64,000 nucleotides of DNA from Nocardioides sp. AX2bis (GCF_902506435.1 NZ_LR733215.1:2539542-2603541); one strand, 5' to 3'; positions 1-9,463 are shown, counted from the stretch's first letter. A program made the numbers and translations. Notes: generated by a model from the letters alone, not told the origin.

Positions 1-1
1 C

Positions 2-592
2 TCGGCGCGGGACGCGCTGGTGCGGCTGCGCCAGGGCGGCGTCGACCTCGTCCTGCTCGACCTGAACCTCCCCGACGGCCACGGTCTCGACCTGGTCGGC
101 CGGATGCGCGCCGAGGGCCTGTGGTGCGACGTGATCGCGGTGACCGCGGCGCGGGACGTGGAGGTCGTACGACGCGCGGTCTCGCAGGGCGTCGTGCTCT
201 ACCTGCTCAAGCCGTTCGCGTACGCGACCTTCCGCACCAAGCTCGAGCAGTACGCCGACTACCGCTCGCGGATGGCCGCCGAGGCGACCGGCGCGGGCCA
301 GCTGGGCCAGGAGGAGGTCGACCGGGCGCTGGGCACCCTGCGTCCGGGCTCGGACTCCCCCGGCTCGCTGCCGAAGGGGATGAGCGCCGACACCCTGCGC
401 GAGGTGGTGGCCGCCCTGCGGGCCGCGGGCACGGCGCGCTCGGCCTCCGAGCTCGGCGAGGTCACGGGCGCCTCGCGGGTCACGGTGCGCCGCTACCTCG
501 AGCACCTCGCCGCGGAGGGGCTGGTGCGACGCGGGACGCGGTACGGCGGCAGCGGCCGCCCCGAGGTGGAGTACCGCTGGTCCGGGGCCTGA
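2..592 (+). CDS. Response regulator, CitB/DcuR type (5' partial)
   Basis: Cytoplasmic two-component response regulator. The receiver domain is visible from its middle onward: the phospho-acceptor Asp lies in LVLLDLNLPDGHG, followed by the conserved Thr in VIAVTA and the Lys-Pro switch in YLLKPF. The C-terminal part is a winged-helix DNA-binding domain (SASELGEVTGASRVTVRRYL) typical of the CitB/DcuR group, which usually controls uptake and use of C4-dicarboxylates or citrate. The reading frame is open to the window edge, so the true start and the start of the receiver lie upstream; the internal GTG at 20 is not the start. The partner histidine kinase is expected further upstream but is not visible. 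Confidence 0.85.
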   Translation, partial: SARDALVRLRQGGVDLVLLDLNLPDGHGLDLVGRMRAEGLWCDVIAVTAARDVEVVRRAVSQGVVLYLLKPFAYATFRTKLEQYADYRSRMAAEATGAGQLGQEEVDRALGTLRPGSDSPGSLPKGMSADTLREVVAALRAAGTARSASELGEVTGASRVTVRRYLEHLAAEGLVRRGTRYGGSGRPEVEYRWSGA

Positions 593-625
593 CCCGCTGT
601 CGGTGCCGGGTGCTTGGCTGGGGTC

Positions 626-1567
626 ATGAGCAGCCCCGTCTCCGGTCCTCCCGTCGCCCTCGTCGCCGGGGCGACCCGGGGCGCCGGTCGTGCACTCGCC
701 GTCGAGCTGGGCCGGGCCGGTTTCCACGTCTACGCCACCGGCCGGTCGAGCCGGGCCGGCGGGCCGTCGGAGATCGGGCGGCCGGAGACGATCGAGGAGA
801 CCGGCGAGCTGGTCGAGGCCGCCGGGGGGTCTGCGAGCGCGGTGGTGGTCGACCACGAGGACGCCGAGGCGGTGGCCTCGCTCGTGGGCCGGGTCGAGGC
901 CGAGCACGGGCGTCTCGACGTGCTGGTCAACGACGTCTTCGGCGGCGACCGCTACGCCCAGTGGGACACGCCGCTGTGGGAGCACGACCTCGCCGGTGGC
1001 GCACGGATGCTGCGGATGGGCGTGTGGACCCACCTCGTCACCGCCCACCACGCGCTGCCGCTGCTGCTGCGGACCGCGGCGGCGACCGGACGCGACGGGC
1101 TGCTGGTCGAGATGACCGACGGCACCGCGGAGTTCAACGCCGCCTACCGCGAGTCGGTCGGCTTCTACTACGACCTGGTCAAGGCCGGGGTCGGCCGGAT
1201 CGTGCTGGGGCTGACCCACGAGCTGCGCGACCACCCGGTCACCGCGCTGGCCGTGACCCCGGGCTGGCTGCGCTCGGAGCAGATGCTGGAGGGCTTCAAG
1301 GTCACCGAGGCGACCTGGCGGGACGCGCTCGTCCAGGTGCCCGGCTTCGCCATCTCGGAGTCACCGACCTACGTGGCGCGGGGAGTGGCTGCGCTCGCCG
1401 GCGACGCGGCTCACGAGCGCTTCGCGGGGCGGACGCTGACGTCGTACGACCTCGCGACCACCTACGGGCTCACCGACACCGACGGGTCCCGGCCCGACTG
1501 CTGGGGCTACCTCGCCCGGCACGGCCTCAGCGAGCAGAGCGGGGCGGGCGTGGCGGAGTTCCGCTGA
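626..1567 (+). CDS. SDR family oxidoreductase
   Basis: NAD(P)-dependent short-chain dehydrogenase of 313 residues. The N-terminal Rossmann glycine motif GATRGAG is followed by a cofactor-binding Arg region (ATGRSSRAG), and a YxxxK catalytic pair is visible in FYYDLVKAG. The ATG at 626 is preferred to the TTG 12 bases upstream because it begins directly before the Rossmann strand (MSSPVSGPPVALVAGA). The substrate cannot be told from sequence. It lies 33 bases after the response regulator gene on the same strand, but no functional link is apparent. It converges on ispG with only 19 bases between stop codons. Confidence 0.85.
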   Translation: MSSPVSGPPVALVAGATRGAGRALAVELGRAGFHVYATGRSSRAGGPSEIGRPETIEETGELVEAAGGSASAVVVDHEDAEAVASLVGRVEAEHGRLDVLVNDVFGGDRYAQWDTPLWEHDLAGGARMLRMGVWTHLVTAHHALPLLLRTAAATGRDGLLVEMTDGTAEFNAAYRESVGFYYDLVKAGVGRIVLGLTHELRDHPVTALAVTPGWLRSEQMLEGFKVTEATWRDALVQVPGFAISESPTYVARGVAALAGDAAHERFAGRTLTSYDLATTYGLTDTDGSRPDCWGYLARHGLSEQSGAGVAEFR

Positions 1568-1586
1568 GCCGGCTGGTGCCTCGGAG

Positions 1587-2738
<1,152 letters not shown>

Positions 2739-2745
2739 GTCTCCG

Positions 2746-2751
2746 AGCGTA
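2746..2751 (-). promoter_or_regulatory. Candidate -10 box of ispG (leaderless)
   Basis: TACGCT fits the actinobacterial TANNNT -10 pattern and ends 7 bases before the ispG ATG, the spacing expected when transcription starts at the start codon. No clear -35 was found. Confidence 0.4.
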
Positions 2752-2803
2752 CTGCCCGACCGTCGCCACCCCTCCCCCTGCGGCGGACGTCATACCCGCC
2801 GCC

Positions 2804-2851
2804 GGACGTCATCCCTTCCGCAGGGACGTGTCCTCGATCTGGATGACGTCC
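2804..2851. repeat. 48-bp palindromic repeat, copy 1
   Basis: The unit begins GGACGTCATCC and ends with its exact reverse complement GGATGACGTCC, with CCTCGAT in the centre. The same 48-base unit recurs in the same orientation at 3932-3979 with 8 mismatches. The two copies bracket the DUF559-type gene. A further truncated copy of the arm (GGACGTCAT) lies at 2785-2793. Confidence 0.8.
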
Positions 2852-2865
2852 TGCGACGACCGACC

Positions 2866-3810
2866 TCAGGCCGCGGCCCGGACCCAGCCGCCGTGTCGCA
2901 GGGCGTCCTCCACCTGGTCGAGGAACTCCTCCGGCTGCAGCCGGAGACCCAGCAGCGGGATCCGCAGCACCGAGTCACCGCTCAGCACCAGGGCGTTCTG
3001 GCGCAGGGCGTCAGCGGCGACCTGGTCGACCCAGGTGTGGTGGATGCCGTCGACCTCGACCACCACGCGGAAGGTCGTCCAGTACAGGTCGAGGTAGTAG
3101 CGACCACGGGCGTCGCGTCGCAGCACCTGGCGGTCGGGTGCCGGCAGGCCACGGGCCCGCAGGGCTCGTACGACGTCCAGCTCGCCCAGCGACCGCACGC
3201 CCTCCAGCAGCTCGAGGACCACCTCGTGGAGCAGCAGGCGTCGTCGGTCGCGTCGGACCCGGAGCGCCTCGCGACCGAGGAGCTCGGGCGTGGTGAGGCC
3301 CTGCTGCACCGTGGCGGTCAGCAGGTAGGTCGCCTGACGCTCGGTGGTCGCCCACAGCGCCGCCCGGACCGCGGCCACCTCCGGCCGGGTCCGGGGCGGC
3401 CCGCCGCGGGTGATGACGTCCTCGGCGCACCACCGGCGGGTCTGGCGGACGTCGTACGCCGCGGAGCGCCGCACCCGGGCACCGCGCGGCACGGACACAC
3501 GGACGCGCTCGACGTCGAACCGCTCGAGACCCGAGGCGACGAGGGAGGCAGCCCCGTCCAGGCAGGCGCGCGGACCACCCTGGAACACCGCGGCCCAGTG
3601 GTGCGCCGTGACCTCCATCGGCCCGGTGTGCAGGCACACCGACTGGTCGCCGACGGCCACCCAGCGCCGGGCGCGTACCTCCCCCTCGACCTGCCAGCGC
3701 GTCACGCCGAGGCGGTAGAGGTCGCGCCGCGAGACCACCCCTGGTTGCCGTGCGGCCAGGGCGCGCGCGTCGCGGAGGGCTCGGGAGTCGAGGCGGGAGG
3801 TGAGGACCAT
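2866..3810 (-). CDS. AbiEi-like N-terminus with DUF559/PD-(D/E)XK nuclease-like domain
   Basis: Protein of 314 residues. The N-terminal half (RQPGVVSRRDLYRLGVTRWQ, then a long helical and beta region) resembles the AbiEi antitoxin-type domain common in actinobacteria. The C-terminal third carries a Vsr-like DUF559 core: YYLDLYWTTFRVVVEVDG followed by HH, consistent with the D...ExD metal site of PD-(D/E)XK nucleases. Activity is inferred, not shown. The ATG at 3810 is chosen over an upstream GTG because it precedes the conserved N-terminus. The gene splits the conserved rip1-ispG neighbourhood and is flanked on both sides by 48-bp palindromic repeats, suggesting it arrived as a unit. No partner toxin gene is adjacent. 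Confidence 0.75.
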   Translation of the reverse strand: MVLTSRLDSRALRDARALAARQPGVVSRRDLYRLGVTRWQVEGEVRARRWVAVGDQSVCLHTGPMEVTAHHWAAVFQGGPRACLDGAASLVASGLERFDVERVRVSVPRGARVRRSAAYDVRQTRRWCAEDVITRGGPPRTRPEVAAVRAALWATTERQATYLLTATVQQGLTTPELLGREALRVRRDRRRLLLHEVVLELLEGVRSLGELDVVRALRARGLPAPDRQVLRRDARGRYYLDLYWTTFRVVVEVDGIHHTWVDQVAADALRQNALVLSGDSVLRIPLLGLRLQPEEFLDQVEDALRHGGWVRAAA

Positions 3811-3931
3811 GCCGGCAGCGTCGCCGCCGGTGGGCGGCCCCGGCAGTCGTCGGCACCCCACCTGGGGACGACGTCGGCGTACGGCCCACTGTGGACACCT
3901 CCCGGCCGGTCCATCACCCGGCGCGACCGCA

Positions 3932-3979
3932 GGACGTCATCCGTCCCGCGGACACGGGTCCTCGATACGGATGACGTCC
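3932..3979. repeat. 48-bp palindromic repeat, copy 2
   Basis: Second copy of the unit at 2804-2851, same orientation, with the same 11-base terminal inverted arms GGACGTCATCC and GGATGACGTCC. It lies between rip1 and the nuclease-like gene and could also fold as a hairpin at the 3' end of the rip1 transcript. Confidence 0.8.
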
Positions 3980-4000
3980 CGGGCGGGCCCGGAGCAGGAC

Positions 4001-5380
4001 TCAGCCGGCGAGGGAGATCGGGGCCACCACGTCGCCGAGGATCAGCACCACGCCCATCACCATCAGCACCAGCCCGAAGCCGTACGCGATCGGCAGCATC
4101 CGGGCCACGTCGACGTAGCCGGGGTCGGGGCGACGGCGCAGCCAGGCGAGCCGGCGGCGTACGGACTCCCACGCCGCGCCGGCGATGTGGCCGCCGTCGA
4201 GCGGGAGCAGCGGGACGAAGTTGAAGACGCCGATGAACAGGTTGAAGCCGGCCACCAGCGACAGCAGGCTGAACGCCCGGTCGCCCGCGGGCACCTCGGT
4301 CGTCGATGCCGTCTCCCCCGCGATCCGGCCGCCGCCGACGATGCTCACCGGGCTGTCGGCCTGGCGCTCCTCGACCCCGACGATGGCCTGGCCGACCTCG
4401 AAGACCTTGATCGGGAGGGTGCCGATCGCCTGCACCGTGTCGACGGTGAGCGAGCCCATCCGCTCGATCGTGTAGAGCGGGCCGCCGGTCGGCACGACCA
4501 GCTCGGCCTCCGGCGAGACGCCGAGGAAGCCGACCTCGGTCAGGGTCTCGTCCTCGCCGGTCAGGTCGTCGGGACGCAGCTCGACGGTGGTGCTGGTGCG
4601 CCCGACCTCGCGCTGGCCGTCGCGCTCGAAGCCGATCACCGCCGCACCGGAGGCGTTGTCGCGGATCAGCCCGCGCAGCTGATCCCAGCTGGTCACGGCG
4701 GTGCCGTTGAAGTCGGTGATGGTGTCGCCCGGGAGCAGGCCGGCCTCGAAGGCCGGCGCGTCCGGGTCGCCCTCGCGGCAGTCCGTGCGCTGCTCGGAGT
4801 ACGGGATGACGCAGCGCGACACCTCGGCGACCACGGGCCGACCCGGGGCCGGCTCGGCGCTCGCGGCGCTCATGTCGCCGTAGGTGCTGAAGACCGTCCA
4901 GAACAGCAGGAACGCGATCAGGATGTTGACGCTCGGCCCGCCGGCCATCACCACGATCTTCTTCCACGGCGGCATCTTGTAGAACAGCCGGTCCTCGTCG
5001 GCGGCGGTGATCGTCTCGTACTCCGCGGAGCGGGCGTCGGAGACCAGCTGGGTGAAGAGCCCGGTGTTGGACTTGCGCACCTTGTGGACCTCGCGGCCCT
5101 GCTCGTCGAGCTCGACCGGCCCGGCCAGCTCCTCGGCCCCGGGCGGGAGCATCCCGACGATCTTGACGTAGCCGCCGAGCGGGATCGCCTTGACGCCGTA
5201 CTCCGTCTCGCCGACCTGCCGGCTCCAGACGGTCGGGCCGAAGCCGATGAAGTACTGCGTGACCTTCCCGCCGAACCGCTTGGCCGGGATCATGTGACCG
5301 AGCTCGTGCAGGCCGATCGAGACCAGGATCGCGCCGACGAAGAAGACGACCCCGGCGGTGTACAGCAGCACGGTCGTCAC
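4001..5380 (-). CDS. rip1: Site-2 intramembrane metalloprotease (RseP/Rip1 family)
   Basis: M50 zinc metalloprotease of 459 residues that cleaves membrane-bound anti-sigma factors within the bilayer. The first membrane helix carries the HELGH zinc motif (His25, Glu26, His29). A PDZ domain follows in the middle (about residues 200-290), and the third zinc-ligand motif LLPLDGGHIAG is near the C-terminus, followed by another membrane segment. The GTG start overlaps the dxr stop codon by four bases (GTGA), implying translational coupling. In M. tuberculosis the orthologue Rip1 lies between dxr and ispG, and this order supports the identification. Confidence 0.95.
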   Translation of the reverse strand: MTTVLLYTAGVVFFVGAILVSIGLHELGHMIPAKRFGGKVTQYFIGFGPTVWSRQVGETEYGVKAIPLGGYVKIVGMLPPGAEELAGPVELDEQGREVHKVRKSNTGLFTQLVSDARSAEYETITAADEDRLFYKMPPWKKIVVMAGGPSVNILIAFLLFWTVFSTYGDMSAASAEPAPGRPVVAEVSRCVIPYSEQRTDCREGDPDAPAFEAGLLPGDTITDFNGTAVTSWDQLRGLIRDNASGAAVIGFERDGQREVGRTSTTVELRPDDLTGEDETLTEVGFLGVSPEAELVVPTGGPLYTIERMGSLTVDTVQAIGTLPIKVFEVGQAIVGVEERQADSPVSIVGGGRIAGETASTTEVPAGDRAFSLLSLVAGFNLFIGVFNFVPLLPLDGGHIAGAAWESVRRRLAWLRRRPDPGYVDVARMLPIAYGFGLVLMVMGVVLILGDVVAPISLAG

Positions 5381-6498
5381 GTCGCGCTCCTCTCGATGAC
5401 CCGGGTGGCCTCGGACCTCGCCCACGCGTCGGCGGCGAGCACGTCGTCGAGGGTGAGGTCCGCCGCTGAGCCTACGTCGTGGCGCGTGACGACCTCGGCG
5501 ACCGCATCGACGATGCCGGTGAAGCGCAGCCGCCCGTCCCGGAACGCCGCGACGCACACCTCGTTGGCCGCGTTGTACGCCGCCGGCGCGGTCCCCCCGC
5601 GGCGTCCGGCCTCGCGGGCCAGCGCCACGGCGGGGAACGCCTCGTCGTCGAGCGGGGCGAAGTCCCACGTCTGCGGGCGGGTCCAGTCGACCGGGGGCGC
5701 GGCGTCGGAGACGCGCTCGGGCCAGGACAGTCCCAGCGCGATCGGGATCCGCATCGTCGGGGGGCTGGCCTGGGCCAGGGTCGAGCCGTCACGGAACTCC
5801 ACCATCGAATGCACGACGCTGGTCGGGTGCACGACCACCACGATGTCGTCGTAGGGGACGCCGAAGAGCAGGTGCGCCTCGATCACCTCGAGGCCCTTGT
5901 TGACCAGGGTCGCCGAGTTGATGGTGATGACCGGGCCCATGTCCCAGGTGGGGTGGTCCATCGCCTGCGCGACGGTCACGTCGTGGAGGTCGGCGCGGGT
6001 GCGCCCGCGGAACGGCCCCCCGCTCGCGGTCAGCACGAGCCGTCGTACGTCGGCCGCGGTCCCGGCGCGCAGGCACTGCGCGAGCGCGCTGTGCTCGGAG
6101 TCCACCGGGACGACCTGGTCGGGCGCGGCCCGGTCCAGGACCAGCGGGCCACCCATGACCAGCGACTCCTTGTTCGCCAGCGCCAGCGTGCGGCCGGCCT
6201 CGAGCGCGGCCAGGGTGGGGCGCAGGCCGACGGACCCGGTGATCCCGTTCAGGACCACGTCGCACGGCAGGGTGGCGGCCTCCACCGAGGCCTCCTCCCC
6301 CAGGCCGGCGAAGAACGTCCCGCCCAGCTCGGGCGCCGCGGCCCGGCACCGCGCGACCTGCTCCTCGAAGAGCTCGGGGTTGCTGCCCCCGGCGGTCAGC
6401 CCGACGACCCGGAAGGCCTCCGGGCTGGCGGCGACCAGGTCGAGCGCCTGGGTGCCGATGCTGCCGGTCGAGCCGAGGATGACCACGTCGCGTCGCAC
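5377..6498 (-). CDS. dxr: 1-deoxy-D-xylulose-5-phosphate reductoisomerase
   Basis: Second enzyme of the MEP pathway, converting DXP to MEP with NADPH and a divalent metal. The 373-residue protein starts with the NADPH-binding GSTGSIGTQ. The metal site region VPVDSEHSAL (Asp133, Glu135) and the NKGLEVIEAH segment are intact. The start is a GTG. It is the first gene of the dxr-rip1 pair and overlaps rip1 by four bases. It is divergent from gabT with 53 bases between start codons, so both promoters must lie in that short space. Confidence 0.97.
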   Translation of the reverse strand: MRRDVVILGSTGSIGTQALDLVAASPEAFRVVGLTAGGSNPELFEEQVARCRAAAPELGGTFFAGLGEEASVEAATLPCDVVLNGITGSVGLRPTLAALEAGRTLALANKESLVMGGPLVLDRAAPDQVVPVDSEHSALAQCLRAGTAADVRRLVLTASGGPFRGRTRADLHDVTVAQAMDHPTWDMGPVITINSATLVNKGLEVIEAHLLFGVPYDDIVVVVHPTSVVHSMVEFRDGSTLAQASPPTMRIPIALGLSWPERVSDAAPPVDWTRPQTWDFAPLDDEAFPAVALAREAGRRGGTAPAAYNAANEVCVAAFRDGRLRFTGIVDAVAEVVTRHDVGSAADLTLDDVLAADAWARSEATRVIERSAT

Positions 6499-6539
6499 GC
6501 GCCCAGTGTCGCAGCCTGCCCGCAGCGGCGGATCGGCCG

Positions 6540-6545
6540 TAGCAT
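6540..6545 (+). promoter_or_regulatory. Candidate -10 box of gabT (leaderless)
   Basis: TAGCAT ends 6 bases before the gabT ATG, the spacing of a leaderless transcript. No ribosome binding site is present in this short gap. Confidence 0.4.
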
Positions 6546-6551
6546 CCGACC

Positions 6552-7895
6552 ATGACGCAGACGATCACCGGCGGACCGGGTCTCACGCAGGAGCGCAACC
6601 TCGTCACCGAGGTCCCCGGGCCGCGCTCGCGGGAGCGGCTGGCCCGCAAGAAGGCCCACGTGGCCGACGGCGTCGGCACGGCGCTGCCGGTGTTCGTGGA
6701 GGCCGCCGGCGGCGGGGTCCTGCGCGACGTCGACGGCAACACCCTCATCGACCTCGGCTCCGGCATCGCGGTGACGACCGTCGGCAACAGCGCCGAGGCC
6801 GTCGTCCGCCGGGTGCGCGAGCAGCTCGACGCCTTCACCCACACCTGCTTCATGGTCACGCCGTACGACGCCTACGTCGACGTCTGCGAGGCCCTCGCCG
6901 AGGTCACCCCCGGCGACCACGCCAAGAAGTCGGCCCTGTTCAACTCCGGCTCCGAGGCCGTCGAGAACGCCGTCAAGATCGCGCGCGTGGCCACCGGCCG
7001 CGACGCGGTCGTGGTCTTCGACCACGCCTACCACGGGCGCACCAACCTGACGATGGCGATGACGGCGAAGGTGATGCCCTACAAGCACGGCTTCGGGCCG
7101 TTCGCCGGTGAGGTCTACCGCGCCCCGATGTCCTACCCGCTGCGCGACGGGCTCAGCGGCGAGCAGGCCGCCGCCCGGGCGGTCGAGGTGATGGAGAAGC
7201 AGGTCGGCGTCGACAACCTGGCCTGCGTGGTCATCGAGCCCGTCCAGGGGGAGGGCGGCTTCGTCGTGCCCGCCCCCGGTTTCCTGCCGGCACTGGCCCG
7301 CTGGTGCCGCGAGCACGGCGTCGTCCTCGTCGCCGACGAGGTGCAGTCCGGCTTCTGCCGCACCGGCGACTGGTTCGCCTGCGACCACGAGGGCGTCGTG
7401 CCCGACCTGGTGACGACCGCGAAGGGCATCGCCGGCGGGCTGCCGCTGGCCGCGGTCACCGGTCGCGCCGAGCTGATGGACGCCGTGCACACCGGCGGTC
7501 TCGGCGGCACCTACGGCGGCAACCCGCTGGCCTGCGCCGCCGCCCTCGGGGCGCTCGAGGAGATGCGCACCCACGACCTCGTCGGCCGGGCCCGTGAGGT
7601 CGGCGTGATCCTGCACCAGCGGCTCGGCGCGCTCGCCGCCGCGCACCCGGTCGTGGCCGAGGTGCGCGGGCGCGGGGCGATGGTCGCGGTCGAGCTGTGC
7701 GTGCCCGGCACCACCGAGCCGGACGCCGCACGGACGGCCGCCGTCGCGGCGGCCTGCCACGCCGCCGGCGTGGTCGTGCTGACCTGCGGGACCTACGGCA
7801 ACGTGATCCGGGTGCTGCCGCCGCTGTCGACGACCGACGCGCTGCTGCACGAGGGCCTCGACGTGCTCGCCGAGGCGTTCGCCGCCACGGCCTGA
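6552..7895 (+). CDS. gabT: 4-aminobutyrate aminotransferase
   Basis: PLP-dependent class III aminotransferase of 447 residues. It transfers the amino group of GABA to 2-oxoglutarate, giving succinate semialdehyde. The PLP-binding motif is visible as VLVADEVQSGF with the Schiff-base Lys291 in TTAKGIAGG, and the substrate loop FNSGSEAVENAVK is intact. The N-terminus (LVTEVPGPRSR) is typical of GabT. No succinate semialdehyde dehydrogenase gene is in the window. It forms the last step of the putrescine-to-succinate-semialdehyde route whose other genes lie 5-24 kb further on. Confidence 0.9.
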   Translation: MTQTITGGPGLTQERNLVTEVPGPRSRERLARKKAHVADGVGTALPVFVEAAGGGVLRDVDGNTLIDLGSGIAVTTVGNSAEAVVRRVREQLDAFTHTCFMVTPYDAYVDVCEALAEVTPGDHAKKSALFNSGSEAVENAVKIARVATGRDAVVVFDHAYHGRTNLTMAMTAKVMPYKHGFGPFAGEVYRAPMSYPLRDGLSGEQAAARAVEVMEKQVGVDNLACVVIEPVQGEGGFVVPAPGFLPALARWCREHGVVLVADEVQSGFCRTGDWFACDHEGVVPDLVTTAKGIAGGLPLAAVTGRAELMDAVHTGGLGGTYGGNPLACAAALGALEEMRTHDLVGRAREVGVILHQRLGALAAAHPVVAEVRGRGAMVAVELCVPGTTEPDAARTAAVAAACHAAGVVVLTCGTYGNVIRVLPPLSTTDALLHEGLDVLAEAFAATA

Positions 7896-7906
7896 CCCCA
7901 CCCCAC

Positions 7907-7927
7907 CCGACACCTGACGTGTGTCGG
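7907..7927 (+). terminator. Hairpin downstream of gabT
   Basis: CCGACAC and GTGTCGG form a perfect 7-bp stem with a 7-base loop, 11 bases after the gabT stop. There is no T-run, as is common in high-GC actinobacteria. It overlaps the promoter proposed for the next gene. Confidence 0.45.
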
Positions 7928-7943
7928 TCGTCACGGCTAGCCT
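7914..7943 (+). promoter_or_regulatory. Candidate promoter of the secreted lipase-like gene
   Basis: CTGACG and TAGCCT are separated by 18 bases and lie about 50 bases upstream of the ATG at 7993, a reasonable match to a housekeeping actinobacterial promoter. Confidence 0.4.
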
Positions 7944-7992
7944 CGGGCCACCGTCGGCGACTCCCCGCCGGCGCACGACCCCCGGGGGACCC

Positions 7993-9246
7993 ATGCTCCG
8001 CACCCTGGCCGCGACCGCCACCGCAGCCCTCGCCCTGACCCTCCTGCCGGCCGCCACGGCGACCGCGGCCGCACCGGGCGCCGACGACCGGGCGCAGCGC
8101 ACCGCTGCCCGGGCGGCGACCGCCGCGGCCGTCGCCGGCGGCTTCTACACCCCGCCCGCCGACCTGTCCGGGCCTCCGGGCCGGGTGCTCAAGCAGCAGC
8201 CGACCGAGACGGTCCTGACCCCCGGCGACGTCCCCGCCCGGGCCCAGCGGCTGATGTACACCAGCCGTGGTGCCCACGGCGAGCGCACCGCGGTGACCGG
8301 CACGCTGCTCACCCCGGCTGCGGAGTGGGTCGGGCCGGGCGAGCGGCCGCTGGTCTCGTTCGCCGTCGGCACCCAGGGCATGGCCGACCGGTGCGCGCCC
8401 TCACGGCAGCTGCAGGCCGGGTCGGAGTACGAGTCGGCCTTCATCGGCGGGCTCGTCGCCCGCGGCTACACCGTCGTCGTGACCGACTACGAGGGCCTCG
8501 GCACCCCGGGCACCCACGCCTACGTCAACACCGTCGCGCTGGGGCGCAACGTGCTCGACGCCGCCCGGGCCGCGACCCGCGTCGAGACCGACGCCGTGCC
8601 GACCTCGGCCCCGGTCTACACCGCCGGCTACTCCGAGGGCGGCAACGCCTCGGCCGGCGCACTCGAGCAGGCGGCCGACTACGCACCCGGGCTGAACCTC
8701 GCCGGCGGGTACGCCGGGGCGGTCCCGGCCGACCTCGCGAAGGTCGCCGGCCCGCTGGACCGCTCGATCTACGCCGCGTTCCTGCTGTACTCCGTGGCCG
8801 CGCTCGACGCCGACTACCCGCGGCTGGGCATCTCGGACCTGCTCAACGCCGAGGGGCGTCGTACGGTCCGGGCCGCCAAGCAGACCTGCACCTCCGACGG
8901 GATCGGCGAGCTCGCGTTCACCGACTCGCGCGACCTGACCCGCAGCGGCCGGCCGATCACCGAGTTCCTCGCCCGCCCCGACATCGCCCGGGTGCTCGAG
9001 CGGCTGCGCGTCGGCGACCAGGCGCCCGAGGTCCCGGTCCTGATGGCCCACACGCGCCTCGACGACGTCGTCCCCTTCGCCCAGGCCCGCACTGCCGCCA
9101 CGCAGTGGTGCGCCGGGGGTGCCACCGTCGCCTTCCGGGCCGGGATCGCCCCGACCCACGTCGGCGGCGCGGTCGAGTCCTACCCGAAGGCACTGGCGTG
9201 GCTGGAGGGCCGGGTGCAGGGCCTTCCGTCCCCCAGCACCTGCTGA
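7993..9246 (+). CDS. Secreted alpha/beta hydrolase, secretory lipase family
   Basis: Exported serine hydrolase of 417 residues. A Sec signal peptide occupies roughly the first 27 residues (hydrophobic LAATATAALALTLLPAATA, then an Ala-rich cleavage region). The nucleophile elbow GYSEGG places the catalytic Ser at 214. Candidate acid and base are the Asp in AHTRLDDVVPF and the His in APTHVGG near the C-terminus. This layout fits the secretory lipase (LIP) family, acting on lipids or esters outside the cell; the substrate is unknown. The ATG at 7993 is chosen because it starts the signal peptide; an upstream in-frame extension is unsupported. Confidence 0.85.
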   Translation: MLRTLAATATAALALTLLPAATATAAAPGADDRAQRTAARAATAAAVAGGFYTPPADLSGPPGRVLKQQPTETVLTPGDVPARAQRLMYTSRGAHGERTAVTGTLLTPAAEWVGPGERPLVSFAVGTQGMADRCAPSRQLQAGSEYESAFIGGLVARGYTVVVTDYEGLGTPGTHAYVNTVALGRNVLDAARAATRVETDAVPTSAPVYTAGYSEGGNASAGALEQAADYAPGLNLAGGYAGAVPADLAKVAGPLDRSIYAAFLLYSVAALDADYPRLGISDLLNAEGRRTVRAAKQTCTSDGIGELAFTDSRDLTRSGRPITEFLARPDIARVLERLRVGDQAPEVPVLMAHTRLDDVVPFAQARTAATQWCAGGATVAFRAGIAPTHVGGAVESYPKALAWLEGRVQGLPSPSTC

Positions 9247-9287
9247 CCCAGCACCTGCTGGACGGGCCGCGATAACCCGTTGCGCCG

Positions 9288-9327
9288 CGCGCCCGGCCGG
9301 CCCCACCCTGGGGTCGAGCCGGGCGCG
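9288..9327 (+). terminator. Stem-loop after the lipase-like gene
   Basis: CGCGCCCGGC (9288-9297) and its exact complement GCCGGGCGCG (9318-9327) form a 10-bp stem; the loop holds a smaller CCCCA/TGGGG stem. It may terminate the lipase-like transcript or belong to the leader of the RIO kinase gene. Confidence 0.5.
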
Positions 9328-9355
9328 TGGTGCGCCCGCCCGAGAGGAGCACGAC

Positions 9356-9463
9356 ATGTCGACGACTGCCCGCGGCCTGCCCGCAGACCCGACCCTCCTC
9401 TCCCGACGGAGCACCCCACGCGATGACGCACGACCACGCAGCACCGGCGGCACCCGCCGCTGA
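9356..9463 (+). CDS. Possible 35-residue leader peptide upstream of the RIO kinase
   Basis: Short frame starting with ATG and encoding MSTTARGLPADPTLLSR plus an Arg/Thr-rich tail. It is preceded at good distance by a strong Shine-Dalgarno sequence (GAGAGGAG), better than the one in front of the RIO kinase ATG. Its stop lies 41 bases inside the kinase gene, an arrangement that could couple translation of the two. No homology is recognised, and it could equally mark a shorter noncoding leader. Confidence 0.35.
   Translation: MSTTARGLPADPTLLSRRSTPRDDARPRSTGGTRR

Noticed and set aside
614..625. TTG start for the SDR gene
   Set aside because: The ATG at 626 leads directly into the conserved Rossmann fold; the four extra codons add nothing conserved.
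2866..3810. A complete type IV toxin-antitoxin system
   Set aside because: Only the AbiEi-like part is seen, fused to a DUF559 domain; no AbiEii-type nucleotidyltransferase gene is adjacent.
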